A DNA stretch of 64,000 bases from Ectothiorhodospira shaposhnikovii (GCF_016584105.1 NZ_NRSM01000004.1:110688-174687); one strand, 5' to 3'. Counted from the first letter of the stretch, positions 45,067-57,000 are shown. Numbers and translations: made by a program. The notes: generated by a model not told the origin, from the letters alone.

Positions 45067-46485
45067 TCAGGTTTTCACCTGACGCCCCCCCGTCCGCTGC
45101 CATCTTCTGACACGGTGCTCCAGCCTCAGCGGCAGGAAAAGGATCAGGTCATAGAGCAGGGGTAAAAACCTGGACAGCAGCCGCATCATGCGGGCCAGAT
45201 GAAAACTGAGGAAAGCCAGAACCTGCAGCACCAGAACAGCCAGTGAGCCACCCAGCACCCCCATGGCCTGCATGAACATCTGCAAGGGCAGGCATGTCAG
45301 CGCCAGCAACAATGGCATAAGCCCTCCCAGAAACCCTCGGGTCAACATTGACACCCATTCCAGGGGCGGCAGCATCAACTCCGGTTCGCCTTCCAGAAGA
45401 CGGTTGAGGGCATCCTCATGGGCGATGTACAGGTCACGGGAAACCGCCAATAATCCGGACAGCACAATCAGGGCCCCAAGCAACAGTAGCCCACCCCACA
45501 TCAGGCGCCTTCGGGCTGCCGCATCCCAACTGGCCACCACCGGCAGAAGAGAGGTGATACCCCTGGACTCCAGGATCATGCCGCCGGACAGCACGGAGAC
45601 GATCAGCAACAGCGCCGTGCCCATTCCGGAGAGGCCGATACCTCCCCCCGCCTCCGGAGCCCCCCCCAGAATGGCTGCCATCGGGCTGAACAGCAGCTGG
45701 AATCCCATCACGCCCGTCAGGAAGACAACGCCCAGCAGGGCGACCGCCAGCACCAGTTGTCCCATGGATGCCAACGTCATGACGCGGGGAGGAACGGCCC
45801 TGTCCTTGAGACGCTGATATTGATACAAGGCCACATCCAGATGACGCGCCTGATCCTTGACAGACACGATCCCCTTTTCCAGATCCGACAACCGGTCTTC
45901 CAGCGCTCTCCACTCCGGCAACAGGCCCCGCAGTATCTTCAGGCGCTCACGGTTGCCATGGCGATACTCGTCCAGGGTCTCGCGACTGGCCCGCGCCAGG
46001 GTGTCGTGGATCTCCTGAAGCATGGTGCCAACGCGGGGGTCCGCCCCCGGTGGTGCATCGGTCATGGCCTGCACGGTTCTCATCCAGCCGGGCTCGGTGG
46101 GCGCCTGATCACGGGCCATCCGGTAATCCTCTTCCAGCCTCTCGATCTGCTCAGCGATACGGCGCTGGAGCATGGCATACCCGCCAAGATCCTTGTTCAG
46201 GCGATTGTGAATTCCCCGGCAATCCCGTTCCACCCTGAGTTGAAGCCGCCTCAGCGCTACTCCGCGAAGGTATTCCTGGTGACGGCGCCCCAGGTTACGG
46301 GCCCCGAATCTCAGGCCATGGGCGGCAGAACGAAATTGCCATTCCAGCAGGCGGCAGGCTTGTCTCAGTGCCCGACGCAGCCAGGGGCGGCTCAAGTACA
46401 GGACCAGAACGCCGATAACCATCCAGATAAGTATTGAAACACCCAGGCTTGCCGCCCAGATGCCCCACAAACCTTCGCTGTTCAT
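45067..46485 (-). CDS. Multi-span membrane protein of unknown function
   Basis: I do not recognise this 472-residue protein. It has an N-terminal transmembrane helix (about 10-32), a long soluble helical region (about 35-235, rich in Arg, Glu and Leu, with coiled-coil potential around 80-130 and 195-235), and at least four or five hydrophobic stretches between about 240 and 445. It ends in a basic tail. The ATG at 46485 was preferred over an in-frame TTG 6 nt upstream because of an AGGGG element before it. The neighbours (rhodanese on the other strand, small unknown gene) give no clue. The shape, helical stalk plus helices, is reminiscent of mechanosensitive-channel or secretion components, but this is only a guess. 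Confidence 0.7.
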   Translation of the reverse strand: MNSEGLWGIWAASLGVSILIWMVIGVLVLYLSRPWLRRALRQACRLLEWQFRSAAHGLRFGARNLGRRHQEYLRGVALRRLQLRVERDCRGIHNRLNKDLGGYAMLQRRIAEQIERLEEDYRMARDQAPTEPGWMRTVQAMTDAPPGADPRVGTMLQEIHDTLARASRETLDEYRHGNRERLKILRGLLPEWRALEDRLSDLEKGIVSVKDQARHLDVALYQYQRLKDRAVPPRVMTLASMGQLVLAVALLGVVFLTGVMGFQLLFSPMAAILGGAPEAGGGIGLSGMGTALLLIVSVLSGGMILESRGITSLLPVVASWDAAARRRLMWGGLLLLGALIVLSGLLAVSRDLYIAHEDALNRLLEGEPELMLPPLEWVSMLTRGFLGGLMPLLLALTCLPLQMFMQAMGVLGGSLAVLVLQVLAFLSFHLARMMRLLSRFLPLLYDLILFLPLRLEHRVRRWQRTGGRQVKT

Positions 46486-46731
46486 TCTCAATCCCCTAGT
46501 TCATCCCATGTATACCATCGGCGACTCAAGTTCCCCGGTGAGCGGCCGATAATCCTGAAAGAGGCCATCTTGTTCCAGGCTACCCTGCTGTGCCACCTCA
46601 GGACAGGCAGGTGCATTTTGCTTGAATTGAATGGGTCTGATCAGGGCTTGAACAGCGCCAGAGGGCCGTGCCACCGCACAAATCATGCCGGAGTGCAGAA
46701 TCGGATCATGCATTTAATCAGAGACTGACCC

Positions 46732-47055
46732 ATGGACCGAAGCCAATTGGAACTGAAAATGGGCGCCCAGTTCAGCCCCTACCGGGAAATGCCGGAAATG
46801 ACGGCCGGGGCCGCCGTGCTGGGATTCCTTCCTGCTTTCATGGATATTCAAACCCATGAAACGCACCTGTCCATAAACCAGGATGGATCACTGGCCGTGA
46901 TCCATCTGCTGGATGGGTTACCTGATCACTGGGTGATCGAACGGGATGAACAAGGACGCATCACGGCACTCAAGGACGGGATTGTAGCCGGCTTCATGCG
47001 ACAGGGGCGTTTCTTCACGCGCTCGGAACTGGCCCAGCTGCGCTGGGACGCCTGA
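46732..47055 (+). CDS. Small hypothetical protein
   Basis: I do not recognise this 107-residue protein. It has no signal peptide or membrane segment. The middle is beta-rich (THETHLSINQDGSLAVIHLLDGLPDHWVIERDEQGRI), and there is a short C-terminal helix FTRSELAQLRW. It ends 75 bp before fabA on the same strand, so it may be co-transcribed with fabA. Confidence 0.55.
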   Translation: MDRSQLELKMGAQFSPYREMPEMTAGAAVLGFLPAFMDIQTHETHLSINQDGSLAVIHLLDGLPDHWVIERDEQGRITALKDGIVAGFMRQGRFFTRSELAQLRWDA

Positions 47056-47129
47056 ACCGGGATTACCCCTTGTGCCCGGGGATGTAATCCGGTCCAATAG
47101 GCGGCCCCTTATCGCCAGACACCCGACCC

Positions 47130-47642
47130 ATGCGAAAGAACAGTTACGAGCGCGAAGAACTTCTGCAATGCGGCCACGGAGAGATGTTCGGCCCCGGCAA
47201 CGCCCAGCTGCCGGTCCCCAACATGCTGATGATGGATCGAGTCAACCATATCAGCGACGAAGGCGGCGCCTTTGGCAAGGGTGAGATGCGTGCCGAACTG
47301 GACATCAATCCCGATCTCTGGTTCTTCGATTGTCATTTCCCGGGTGACCCGGTCATGCCCGGATGCCTGGGCCTGGATGCCATGTGGCAGCTGGTGGGCT
47401 TCTATCTGGCCTGGATCGGCAATCCCGGTCGTGGTCGTGCCCTGGGCGTGGGTGAAGTGAAGTTCACCGGTCAGGTCCTGCCCAGCGCCAAAAAGGTTAC
47501 CTACCAGGTGGACATCAAGCGCGTCATCACCCGCAAGCTGGTGCTGGGTATCGCCGACGGTCAGGTGCTGGTGGATGATCGCCTGATCTACACCGCCAAG
47601 GACCTGCGGGTCGGCCTGTTCACCTCCACCGACGGTTTCTGA
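47130..47642 (+). CDS. fabA: 3-hydroxydecanoyl-ACP dehydratase/isomerase
   Basis: FabA dehydrates 3-hydroxyacyl-ACP and isomerises trans-2- to cis-3-decenoyl-ACP, starting unsaturated fatty acid synthesis. The 170-residue protein has the hot-dog motif [22 protein letters not shown] with the catalytic histidine, and [19 protein letters not shown], both near identical to E. coli FabA. A partner fabB is not adjacent. It is followed by a strong 14-bp palindrome. Confidence 0.97.
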   Translation: MRKNSYEREELLQCGHGEMFGPGNAQLPVPNMLMMDRVNHISDEGGAFGKGEMRAELDINPDLWFFDCHFPGDPVMPGCLGLDAMWQLVGFYLAWIGNPGRGRALGVGEVKFTGQVLPSAKKVTYQVDIKRVITRKLVLGIADGQVLVDDRLIYTAKDLRVGLFTSTDGF

Positions 47643-47666
47643 CGCCACTTTCCTCCCGTTTGACCT

Positions 47667-47698
47667 GTGAGCCCTGATCGACGACGATCAGGGCTCAC
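47667..47698. terminator. Perfect palindrome after fabA
   Basis: GTGAGCCCTGATCG and CGATCAGGGCTCAC form a perfect 14-bp stem with an ACGA loop, 25 bp after the fabA stop and 14 bp before the next gene. There is no T-run, so termination is likely but not proved. The stem also sits directly before the GCS2-like start and could affect its translation. Confidence 0.6.
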
Positions 47699-47711
47699 GC
47701 ACATCCGGGGG

Positions 47712-49184
47712 ATGACCGTGGGCCAGGAGATCGATCACACGCACTTCAAGGCCGGCGATTTCACCCGCTTCCAGGCCCACCTGGAAGCCGAAACCCGGCT
47801 GGCCCGGGAATGGCTCAACCAGGGGCGTTTCACCCACGGCGATCCGATGGCGGGATTCGAGATTGAGGCCTGGCTGCTGGATCGACACGAAGGTCCGGCC
47901 CCCCTCAATGAAGCCTTCCTGCAACAATTCAACGACCCCATGGCCACACCGGAGCTGGCCGCCTTCAACATCGAGGTCAACACCCGCCCCCACCCGCTCA
48001 AGGGTCGCGCCCTCAGTCTGATTCATCGGGAGATATCGGCCACTTGGCAGCGAACCCTCCTGGCCGCCGACGCCGTCGGCACCCGCGCGCTGATGACCGG
48101 CATCCTGCCCACCCTGCGTCCGGAACACCTGCGCCTGGGCAACATGTCGTCCATGAAACGCTACCGCGCCCTCAACCGCGAGGTCTTCCGCTCCCGACAG
48201 GGGCGCCCGGTGCGGCTGGACATCGCCGGTCGGGAGCATCTTCTGCACCTGCACCGGGACGTCATGCTGGAGGCGGCCACCACCTCATTCCAGATACATC
48301 TGCAGACACCCGCGGATACGGCTCACCAGGTATACAACGCCGCCATCATCGCCTCGGCCCCCATGGTGGCCGCCGGTGCCAATGCCCCCTTCCTGTTCGG
48401 CAAGGATCTGTGGGACGAGACCCGGATTCCCGTTTTCGAGCAGGCGGTGGAGGTGGGTGGCTACGAGGACGTGGCCCGAGGCCCCCTGCGCCGGGTCAGC
48501 TTCGGTTCCGGCTATGCCCGGGAGTCCATCCTGGAATGCTTCGAGGAAAACCTGGCGCATTTCCCGGTCCTGCTGCCCATGAGCAGCGACACGCCGCCGG
48601 AGCGGTTCCCCCATCTGCGCCTGCACAACGGCACCATCTGGCGCTGGAACCGGCCTTTGATCGGCTTTGACAATGAAGGCCGCCCCCATATCCGGATCGA
48701 ACACCGGGTTCTCCCCGCCGGCCCTACCCTGTCCGACAGCATGGCCAACACCGCCTTCTTCTATGGTCTGGTGGAGGACCTGCTCACCGAACCCGGCGGC
48801 CCCCAATCCCTGATTCCCTTTGCCGCCGCCAAGGACAACTTCTATCAGTCTGCCCGCCTGGGACTGGCCGCCGTCCTGCAGTGGCGCCAAGGAGAGCGCG
48901 TCGGGATACAGAACCTGATCCTGGACGAGCTGCTGCCCCGGGCCCGTCACGGTCTGCAGCGCCTGGGACTGGCCCAGGCCGACAGCCATCATTATCTGGA
49001 GATACTAGCCGAGCGGATCCGGACGGGCCGCAACGGCGCCCGATGGCAACGGGACTTCGTTGCCCGGCACGGACGGGACATGCCCGCCTTGACCCGAGCC
49101 CTGCGCCAACATCAGGCCACCGACGAACCCGTTCATCAATGGGATCTGCAACCCGCAGCCCCGGAGGACTCTGAATCATGCTGA
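47712..49184 (+). CDS. GCS2-type glutamate-cysteine ligase-like carboxylate-amine ligase
   Basis: This 490-residue protein resembles the GCS2 group of glutamate-cysteine ligase-like enzymes, which join an amino acid to a glutamyl carboxylate with ATP. The region FEIEAWLLD (about residues 50-60) with the metal-binding glutamates, AAFNIEVNTRPHPL, and RIEHRVLPAGPTLSDSMAN are typical. The substrate is not clear from sequence; glutathione synthesis is not implied. The ATG at 47712 was chosen as the first codon with family-like sequence after it. It overlaps the following deacylase gene by 7 bp. Confidence 0.8.
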   Translation: MTVGQEIDHTHFKAGDFTRFQAHLEAETRLAREWLNQGRFTHGDPMAGFEIEAWLLDRHEGPAPLNEAFLQQFNDPMATPELAAFNIEVNTRPHPLKGRALSLIHREISATWQRTLLAADAVGTRALMTGILPTLRPEHLRLGNMSSMKRYRALNREVFRSRQGRPVRLDIAGREHLLHLHRDVMLEAATTSFQIHLQTPADTAHQVYNAAIIASAPMVAAGANAPFLFGKDLWDETRIPVFEQAVEVGGYEDVARGPLRRVSFGSGYARESILECFEENLAHFPVLLPMSSDTPPERFPHLRLHNGTIWRWNRPLIGFDNEGRPHIRIEHRVLPAGPTLSDSMANTAFFYGLVEDLLTEPGGPQSLIPFAAAKDNFYQSARLGLAAVLQWRQGERVGIQNLILDELLPRARHGLQRLGLAQADSHHYLEILAERIRTGRNGARWQRDFVARHGRDMPALTRALRQHQATDEPVHQWDLQPAAPEDSESC

Positions 49185-50215
49185 GACAGCAGGAAGGACT
49201 GCCCGCGGGCTTTCTGGACACCCCGGCCGGGGAACTGCATCGCATCGTCCCCGAACCAACCCTGTTTCATCTGCCGGGCCGCCGGATGCCCCCCCTGTTC
49301 GTCTCCATCCTGCTGCACGGCAACGAGCCGGTCGGCCTGCATGCCATCCAGCAGGTACTCGCGGAACTGCCTATGGGGGAACTGCCCAGGGGATTGAGCC
49401 TGTTCGTGGGGAATGTGGCAGCGGCCCGGGAAGGCGTCAGACGCCTGGAGGGTCAGGCGGACTTCAATCGCATCTGGCCGGGCACGGAGGCACCGGCCAG
49501 CCCGGAATCCCGGCTGGCCGCCGAGGTGGTGGACACCATGGCGTCACGGGGCGTCTTTGCCAGCGTGGATATCCACAACAACACCGGCCTGAACCCCCAC
49601 TACGCCTGCATCAACCGGCTGGACCACCGCTACCTGCGCCTGGCCACCCTGTTCAGCCGCACGGTGGTGTACTTCATACGCCCCCGGGGCGTGCAGTCCA
49701 TGGCCTTTGCCGAGTTGTGTCCGGCGGTGACCCTGGAATGCGGCAAACCCACCGACCGGCACGGGGTGGCCCATGCGGCGGATTATGTCCGCGCCTGCCT
49801 GAACCTGGCGGAACTGCCGGATACCCCGGTCCCCGCCCATGACCTGGACCTGTTCCATACCGTGGCCCAGGTAAAGATCCCGCCCGAAGTCCGGATCAGT
49901 TTCGGGGCCAGGGAGACCGACCTGCTGTTTGCCCCGGACCTGGACCACATGAACTTTCGGGAACTGCCCGCCGGCACCGTGCTGGGAATGGTCAACGGGG
50001 GCCACACGCTACCGATCACGGCCCATGACGAACAGGGGGTGGAGGTCTCGCCCCATTACTTCGCAGTGGAGCACGGCCGCCTGGTGCTCACACGCCCCAT
50101 GATGCCCTCCATGCTCACTCTGGATGAACGGGTAATCCGTCAGGACTGCCTGTGCTACCTGATGGAGCGGATGGATGCCGAAATCAGGACGGGGTTTCAC
50201 CGATCGGCACCGTGA
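49178..50215 (+). CDS. M14-type zinc deacylase (succinylglutamate desuccinylase/aspartoacylase family)
   Basis: This 345-residue zinc enzyme has the M14 AspA/AstE signature: HGNEPVG with H47 and E50, and DIHNNTG with H133, the three zinc ligands. The catalytic glutamate is probably in TLECGKP. Family members cleave N-acyl groups from amino acids or peptides. The tight overlap with the GCS2-like ligase suggests that the two act on the same amide bond, one forming and one hydrolysing it. Confidence 0.85.
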   Translation: MLRQQEGLPAGFLDTPAGELHRIVPEPTLFHLPGRRMPPLFVSILLHGNEPVGLHAIQQVLAELPMGELPRGLSLFVGNVAAAREGVRRLEGQADFNRIWPGTEAPASPESRLAAEVVDTMASRGVFASVDIHNNTGLNPHYACINRLDHRYLRLATLFSRTVVYFIRPRGVQSMAFAELCPAVTLECGKPTDRHGVAHAADYVRACLNLAELPDTPVPAHDLDLFHTVAQVKIPPEVRISFGARETDLLFAPDLDHMNFRELPAGTVLGMVNGGHTLPITAHDEQGVEVSPHYFAVEHGRLVLTRPMMPSMLTLDERVIRQDCLCYLMERMDAEIRTGFHRSAP

Positions 50216-50993
50216 TCTGCTCCACGGACACCTCCATCCGGGACGGCAGCACCAGCGGACCGAACTGATTGAACACGGGAACATCTGCCGCATCCCGCCC
50301 ATAGCCCAGGCGAACCCGGCCTGCATCCGGCCTTGCCCGGGTAGGATCAAAGGAATACCACTGCCCTCCCACGAAGGCCTCGAACCAGGCATGCAGATCC
50401 ATGGGTTCCAGTTGATTCAGGTAACCCACCACATAACGGGCCGGGATGCTCAGACTCCGACACAGGGCGATGCCGACGTGGCTGAAATCCCGACAGACAC
50501 CATTACGCCGTTCGATGGCCTCCAGCGCGGAAATCGGCGCCGGATCGGAATCGGTGAGGTAGCCCAGGTGCTCATGGGTCCAGCGGGTGATCGCCTCCAC
50601 CTGGTCATAGCCGGGAATGCAGCCTGCCACAATCTCACCAGCCAGCCGGCCCAACCGGTCCGAGTCGCAGTAACGACTGGGTGTCAGATACATCAGGGCC
50701 TGATCTGGCAGGTCCTGAATCAGGACGAAGGGCGCCCCGGGTGCCTGCTCCAGGGTGGCCGGCACCTGCACATCGGAACGCACCTCCACCTTGAAGTAAC
50801 CGGGCGGCGCCGTCAGGCGCTGCCACAGGTTACCGTACATATCGGTGTATTCGATGATCGGCATGCCGGGAAAAACGGCATAACGATCCTGCGCCACCCA
50901 TTGATGGGCATCACTGCGCGGTCTGAGCAGGAGCAGCATGGGACTTTCCACCTGAAAACGCATTTCCAGGGTACAACCGACTCGCAACCACAT
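50184..50993 (-). CDS. Transglutaminase-like (papain-fold) protein
   Basis: This 269-residue protein has an N-terminal beta domain (about 1-105) and a transglutaminase-like catalytic core with C167 (NGVCRDFSH), H201 (LHAWFEAF) and D216 (FDPTRA), the full triad. Such proteins are often linked to amide or peptide-bond modification; here the substrate is unknown. It overlaps the M14 gene's end by 32 bp on the opposite strand, and it lies 36 bp downstream of the glucan synthase on the same strand, so it could be co-transcribed. Confidence 0.85.
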   Translation of the reverse strand: MWLRVGCTLEMRFQVESPMLLLLRPRSDAHQWVAQDRYAVFPGMPIIEYTDMYGNLWQRLTAPPGYFKVEVRSDVQVPATLEQAPGAPFVLIQDLPDQALMYLTPSRYCDSDRLGRLAGEIVAGCIPGYDQVEAITRWTHEHLGYLTDSDPAPISALEAIERRNGVCRDFSHVGIALCRSLSIPARYVVGYLNQLEPMDLHAWFEAFVGGQWYSFDPTRARPDAGRVRLGYGRDAADVPVFNQFGPLVLPSRMEVSVEQITVPIGETPS

Positions 50994-51029
50994 GGGCCGT
51001 CCTCACTAGATTTGATTGACCCATGCGCC

Positions 51030-54000
51030 TCAGCCCAGGTCCACCTCGACTTGGTGTGTCCGACGGTCATCGACGAGGGGAATCCTGCCCCATCCGGCCT
51101 CGAACGCGGCGGCATCCGGGATCTCGGTCCCGTCAAGGGACACGCGGATGACCCGCCGGGACGCCCCGGTCGTACCGCTCACCTTGATATGGTATAGGGT
51201 TTCACGATACCGGTAGTGGATGGTATACGCATTCCAGTCATCGGGGATGCACGGCGCGATGCGCAGATGATCTCCCCGCAGTTGCAGACCCAGCAGGGTT
51301 TCCAGGGTCAGCCGGTACATCCAGCCTGCCGCCCCGGTATACCAGGTCCAGCCGCCGCGGCCCGTGTGGGGCGGCGCGCCATAGACGTCCGCGCTCATGA
51401 CATACGGCTCAACCTTGTAACGCGCCACCGCCGCGGGCGTGTCGCCGTGATTGACGGGATTGAGCAGGGCGTAGCATTCCCAGGCCCGCCGCCTGTCGCC
51501 CATCCGGGCGAAGGCCATCGTGGTCCAGATCGCGGCATGGGTATACTGACCGCCGTTCTCACGCACCCCCGGCACATAGCCCTTGATGTACCCGGGCTCC
51601 AGGGCCGACCGGTCAAAGGGCGGGTCGAGCAGACGGATCAGGCCGTCATCCCGACTCACCAGGTGTCGGTCCACCGCATCCATCGCCTCGCGGGCGCGCC
51701 GGGGATCCCCGGCGCCGGAGAGGATCGCCCAGCTCTGGCTGATGGCGTCAATGCGGCATTCGTCATTGACGGCGGACCCCAAAGGTGTACCGTCGTCGAA
51801 CCAGGCCCGCCGATACCAGGCGCCGTCCCAGGCGCTCGCTTCGATATGACCCCGCAGCTGCTCGGCCTGGTCATGGCAGAACTCGGCAAACTCGCCGTCA
51901 TTCCGACCCCGGGCAAGATCGGCAAACTGCTGCAGGACGTCGAACAGGAACCAGGCCAGCCAGACACTTTCGCCCCGGCCCTCATGGCCCACCCGGTTCA
52001 TACCGTCGTTCCAGTCCCCGCAGCCCATCAGCGGCAACTGATGGGTACCGAAACGCAGGCCGTGCCGGAGGGCGCGGACACAGTGCTCATAGAGACCGGC
52101 GACTTCCGGGGAGCGTTGCGGTTGATTGTAGCAAGCCTCTTCATCGGAATTGAGCTCGCGGCCCTCCAGGAAATGGACCGGCTCGTCCAGGACACCGGTA
52201 TCGCCGGTGGCGGCCACGTAATGGCAGGTCACATAGGGCAACCAGAGATAGTCATCGGAAAAATGGGTGCGTACACCCTGGCCGCCGGGGGGATGCCACC
52301 AGTGCTGCACGTCACCCTTGAGGAACTGGCGCCCGGCGCAGCGGATCAACTGCACCCGGGCCAGCTCGGGGGTGGTATGGATCAGGGCCATGACATCCTG
52401 CAACTGGTCACGGAAGCCGTAGGCGCCGCCGGACTGATAGTAGCCGCTGCGCGCCCACAGGCGGCTGGACAGGGTCTGATAGACCAGCCAGCCGTTGGCC
52501 AGCACATTCAACGCCGGATCGGGCGTATCCACCTGGACCGCGCCCAGGGTGTGATTCCAGTACTCCCACACCCCTTCCAGGGCCTGGTGCGCCCCCGCCC
52601 GGCCACCGAACCGGTGGATGAACTCGCCGACCTCGTCCACGCTCGTCGCCGCGCCGAACAGGAACACGACTTCGGCGGACTGTCCCGCCTCCAGTTCCAC
52701 CCGGCCCTGCACCGCCGCGCAGGGATCCAGGCCCGCGCCGGTCCTGCCCGACAGGCGCTTGCGGCGCATGGCCGCCGGCTTGGCCATGGAACCGTTGCGG
52801 CCGATGAACTCGGTCCGCCCACCACTGATCGAGCGATCCCGTTCGCTCACATGGGCGAACACCAGCCGATGAGCACACTCGCGCCCGTAGGCATTGCGAG
52901 CCAGCAAGGCCCCGGTGTGGGGCTCCGTCTCAGTGACGATATGCATCAGATTGGCATGCCGCCACTCGCCGAGCACCAGCTCCCAATAGCCGGTCAGAGA
53001 CAGTCCGCGTGTGCGCCGGGAATGATTATGCAACTTGATCACCACACACTTGACCGGCGCATCCAGGGCGACATAGGTGGTCAATTCCGAGACGATACCC
53101 GACTCCTGGTACTCGAACACGCTGTAGCCGAAGCCATGCCGACAGACATAGCCGTTGCGCCCCCGGGCCGGCAGCGGTGTCGGCGACCAGAAGGCCCCCG
53201 TTTCCTCGTCCCGGATGTAAAAGGCCTCGCCGCTGGCGTCGGACAGCGGATCATTGTGCCAGTGGGTCAGCCGGAACTCGTGGGCGTTGTCCACCCAGGT
53301 ATAGGCACTGCCCGCCTCACTCACCACCGTACCGATGTGCGGACCGGCAATCACGTTCACCCAGGGAGCCGGTGTCTGTTGTCCCGGCGCCAGGGTGATC
53401 ACGTATTCCCGTCCGTCCGGCGTGAAACCACCCAGACCATTGTTGAAAATGAGTTTCCGCGGCACCGGGGTCGACGGCGGCTCGGTCATCACCGGGCGCA
53501 CCGGCTCCAGCCGATCCGACCGGCGGCCCCCTGAGATCCGGCGCTCCACCGGCTTGATCAGGGTGTCCGCCGTATCGCTGAAGACGATGCGCGCCACTGT
53601 CTGCAACAGCACCCGCTCATCCTCCGACAGTTCCTCGGCACGTCGCAGAAAGACCCCACCCGGCTTGTCCAGCATCTGCGCCTCGGGGCCTGAATGGATC
53701 AGTCCCATAATGCGGTCGTGCAGGACCGCCCGGTAACCCGAAAAGTCCTCATTCAGAATCACCAGATCGGCGATCAGCCCCTTCATGCGCCAGTAGGCAT
53801 GGGCCTGCAGCACCTGCTTGACCCGATCGATGCGATGGATATCACCAATATGCAGGAGGACGATGGGCAGATCCCCGGAGATGGCGAAGCGCCACAGACC
53901 CGACTGCCCCAGCTGATTACGGGCGATGACCCCCGGCGCGGCACGACGCAGTGCGTTACCGAAGACCACCGAGTTGGCCAGACGGCCGTAGACTTGAGCA

Positions 54001-57000
54001 TCCACCTCGGTGGCGTTGAGCACACGCAACACCTCCTGGCTCTGGAACCAGGCCATCTCGAAGGCGCGCTCGACGAAATGCCGATCACAATATTTCTCCA
54101 GCAGCGCCAGTGCCGCTTCCCGGGTATCGGCCACGCCGGTAATAATCTGGACGCTCCCCGACTCATCGGGCGCCAGGGTCACGGTGCGCCGGATGGCCAC
54201 GATGGGATCCAGCACTGCGCCCGCCGTGTTGGACAGACGCCATGGCGGCGGGTGCCCATCCAGCGCCACCGGGTTCACCGGCGTGCGTCCGCGACCGATG
54301 AAGCGGGCGCGGTCGGTTTCGAAGGATGGCGCATCGACCACGGCCCCCGGCGCGGCCATCAGGTGAAACATCCAGGGCACCTGCTCGTCCGGCGTGCGCC
54401 GTCGCCGCGTACAGAGAATGGCCTGATGGTCGGGCAGAATCTCGGTCTGCACGAACAGATTACTGAAGGCGCGATGGGCCAGGTCGGCTGCCAACGGCGC
54501 CAGCACCACCTCCGCATAACTGGTCAGTTCGATATGGCGCGGTCGGGAGGATTGGTTGGTGAGGATCACGCGCCGGATCTCCACGTCATCCTCGGGGGAG
54601 ACACAGATCTCGGTGTGGGCATCGATGGCCTGATCCCGTCGCCGGTATTCCGCGCGGGCCTGCACGAAGATGGCTTCATAGTGATCCGCACGGCGCAGCG
54701 TCGGCTGATGGGCACTGGACCAGTACTTCCCGCTGTCACGGTCGCGCAGGTAGATGAACGTGCCCCAGGCATCGGTGGTGGCATCCTCGCGCCAGCGGGT
54801 CACGGCCAGCCCGTGCCGGCGACTGTAACCGCCGCCTGCGTGGGTGGCCATCACGTGGTAGCGACCATTGGACAGCAGATGCACCTCGGGTATCTGCGTG
54901 GTGGTTTCCCTGAATACCCGCATGATGCTGCCGAACTCCGCATCCGGCGGCTGAGCGGAGGCAGTCACCTCGGCGGCATGGGGATGCAAGGTGGCCCCCT
55001 GCCGTGGAACACGCTCCTGCAGCAGCAACTCCGTCGCCCGCACCTCCGGGTCGGCCATGAATCGACGCTGCATGGGCTGCCCCAGCAACACATGGGCAAA
55101 GGCCAGCAGGCTCATGCCCTGGTGATGGGCCATGAAGCTGCGCACGACGAACCAGGGTTTGCCCCGCGGCACGCGGGACGGAGTGTAATCCACTGCCTCA
55201 TAAAAACCGTAGCCACCGATAAAACCCGTCGCGGCCATCCGTTCCAGGTTGCGGCAGGCCGCCTCGGGCAGTACCGTCAATGCCAGCGCCGTGGCATAGG
55301 GGGCAATCACCAGATCCTCCCCCAACCCCCGCTTGAACCCCAACCCGGGCACGCCGAAGGCCCGGTACTGATAGACCTGACTCATGTCGGTGACGTTGTA
55401 GCAGGATTCAGAAATCCCCCAGGGTACCGCCCGCTGCCGGCCATACTCGATCTGGCGCGACACGGCCGCCTTGCAGGTCTGCGCCAACAGGGTGTTGCCG
55501 AAGCTGGGCATGATCAGCTGCGGCATCAGGTACTCGAACATCGAGCCGCTCCAGGAAATCAGGCTGACATCGCCCCCATGGCTGGTCAGCAGACGCCCCA
55601 GGGCAAACCAGTGTTTCTGGGGCAACTGTCCCTGGGCAATCAGCAGGAAGCTGGCCAGGCGCGCTTCCGACGCCAGCAGGTCATAGCAGGCCTGATCGCG
55701 ACGCCGTTCGCCCACATCGTAGCCGATGGCCAGCAACCCGGAAGGCGCATCGTGGAGAAATTCAAAATCCATGCTCGCCAGATCGCGGCAACGCCGGATC
55801 AGATCATCGATGATGTCGTGTTGCGCCCGGGATGGACAATCCGTCGCCACGGACCCGCCTGCCGGTGACGCGTGAACCAGTTCATCCCTCAGGGCAGCCA
55901 CCTGCCGGTCAAAGGCCTGTACCCAATAGGCGGATGCCGCGTCGTCCGAGGGCATACCCGCCGCCGACCATGCGGCCGCCGCGCCCCCGGCCTGCTGAAT
56001 GTCCTCCAGGGCCTTGATGAGGTCGGGGATGGACAGGTCGGCGTCCCGCATGCCCTGGACCCGGCGTTCCAGTGCGGTCAGGGGTGGCGGTGGTGATAAG
56101 GGTCGCTGTTCAGCCAGCACCCCCAGGGTGTCCAGCAGCCCCTGCAACGCCCGGGATGACGGCACCGGCTGATGTTTCAGCTCGGCCAGCCCGGCCTGGA
56201 GGGTCAGCAGGGCACCCGCCAGATTACCGCTGTCCACCGAAGAGACGTATCTCGGCTGCAGGGGCTCAAGGGTACGGGTGTCGTACCAGTTGTAGAAGTG
56301 TCCCCGGTAGCGCTCCAGACGCTCCATGGTCGACACGGTGCGGTCGATACGTACCAGGCATTCGCCGGTGGTCACATAACCGAAGTCATGGGCGGCCAGA
56401 TCCGACAGAAGGGCCATACCGATATTGGTGGGCGAGGTGCGAGAAGCCACCATCGGTGCGGGGATTTCCTGAAAATTATCCGGCGGCAACCAGTGATCCT
56501 CCGGACCCACGAAGTCGGCAAAGTAACGCCAGGTCCTGCGGGCCGCACGACGCAAAAAGACCTCCTGTGCCGCACTCAGGCGCGGTATGCGGTCACCCGG
56601 CGGGCGGCTGATCCACCAGGCGATGCCGGGCGATACCAGCCACGGCAGCAGAAATGGGGCGGCAAACATCCCCTGCGTAGCCCAGGCATCTCCGGATGTC
56701 CAGGCCAGTGCGACTCCCGTCGACAGCGCCAGGACCGGCGCAATCCACATCTCCCGCAAAAAGTCGGTGGGTGTCCGACAGGCATTGCGGCGGGCATAGC
56801 TGGGCAGGTGCCAGAGCAGCAACCCCCTCCGGGTAAACAGCATCCGCCCCCAGGAGCAGGCAATGGCCCCCAGGCAGATCCGGGCGTCGTAGGGCAGGAA
56901 CACCAGGCTCAGCAGGGCCTGGAGCAATGGCCGTACCGCGGCCCTGCCGGTCAGCGTCAGGTGTACCCGGCGATCCCGGTCCCGTGGCCGACGCCACAGA

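Noticed and set aside
46546..46553. Another GCCGATAA-type box before the small hypothetical gene
   Set aside because: No -35 element and no motility gene nearby, so it is probably chance.
51216..55868. Several long plus-strand open frames opposite the glucan synthase
   Set aside because: They are antisense shadows of a recognised gene and contain only low-complexity, Gly/His/Gln-rich sequence.
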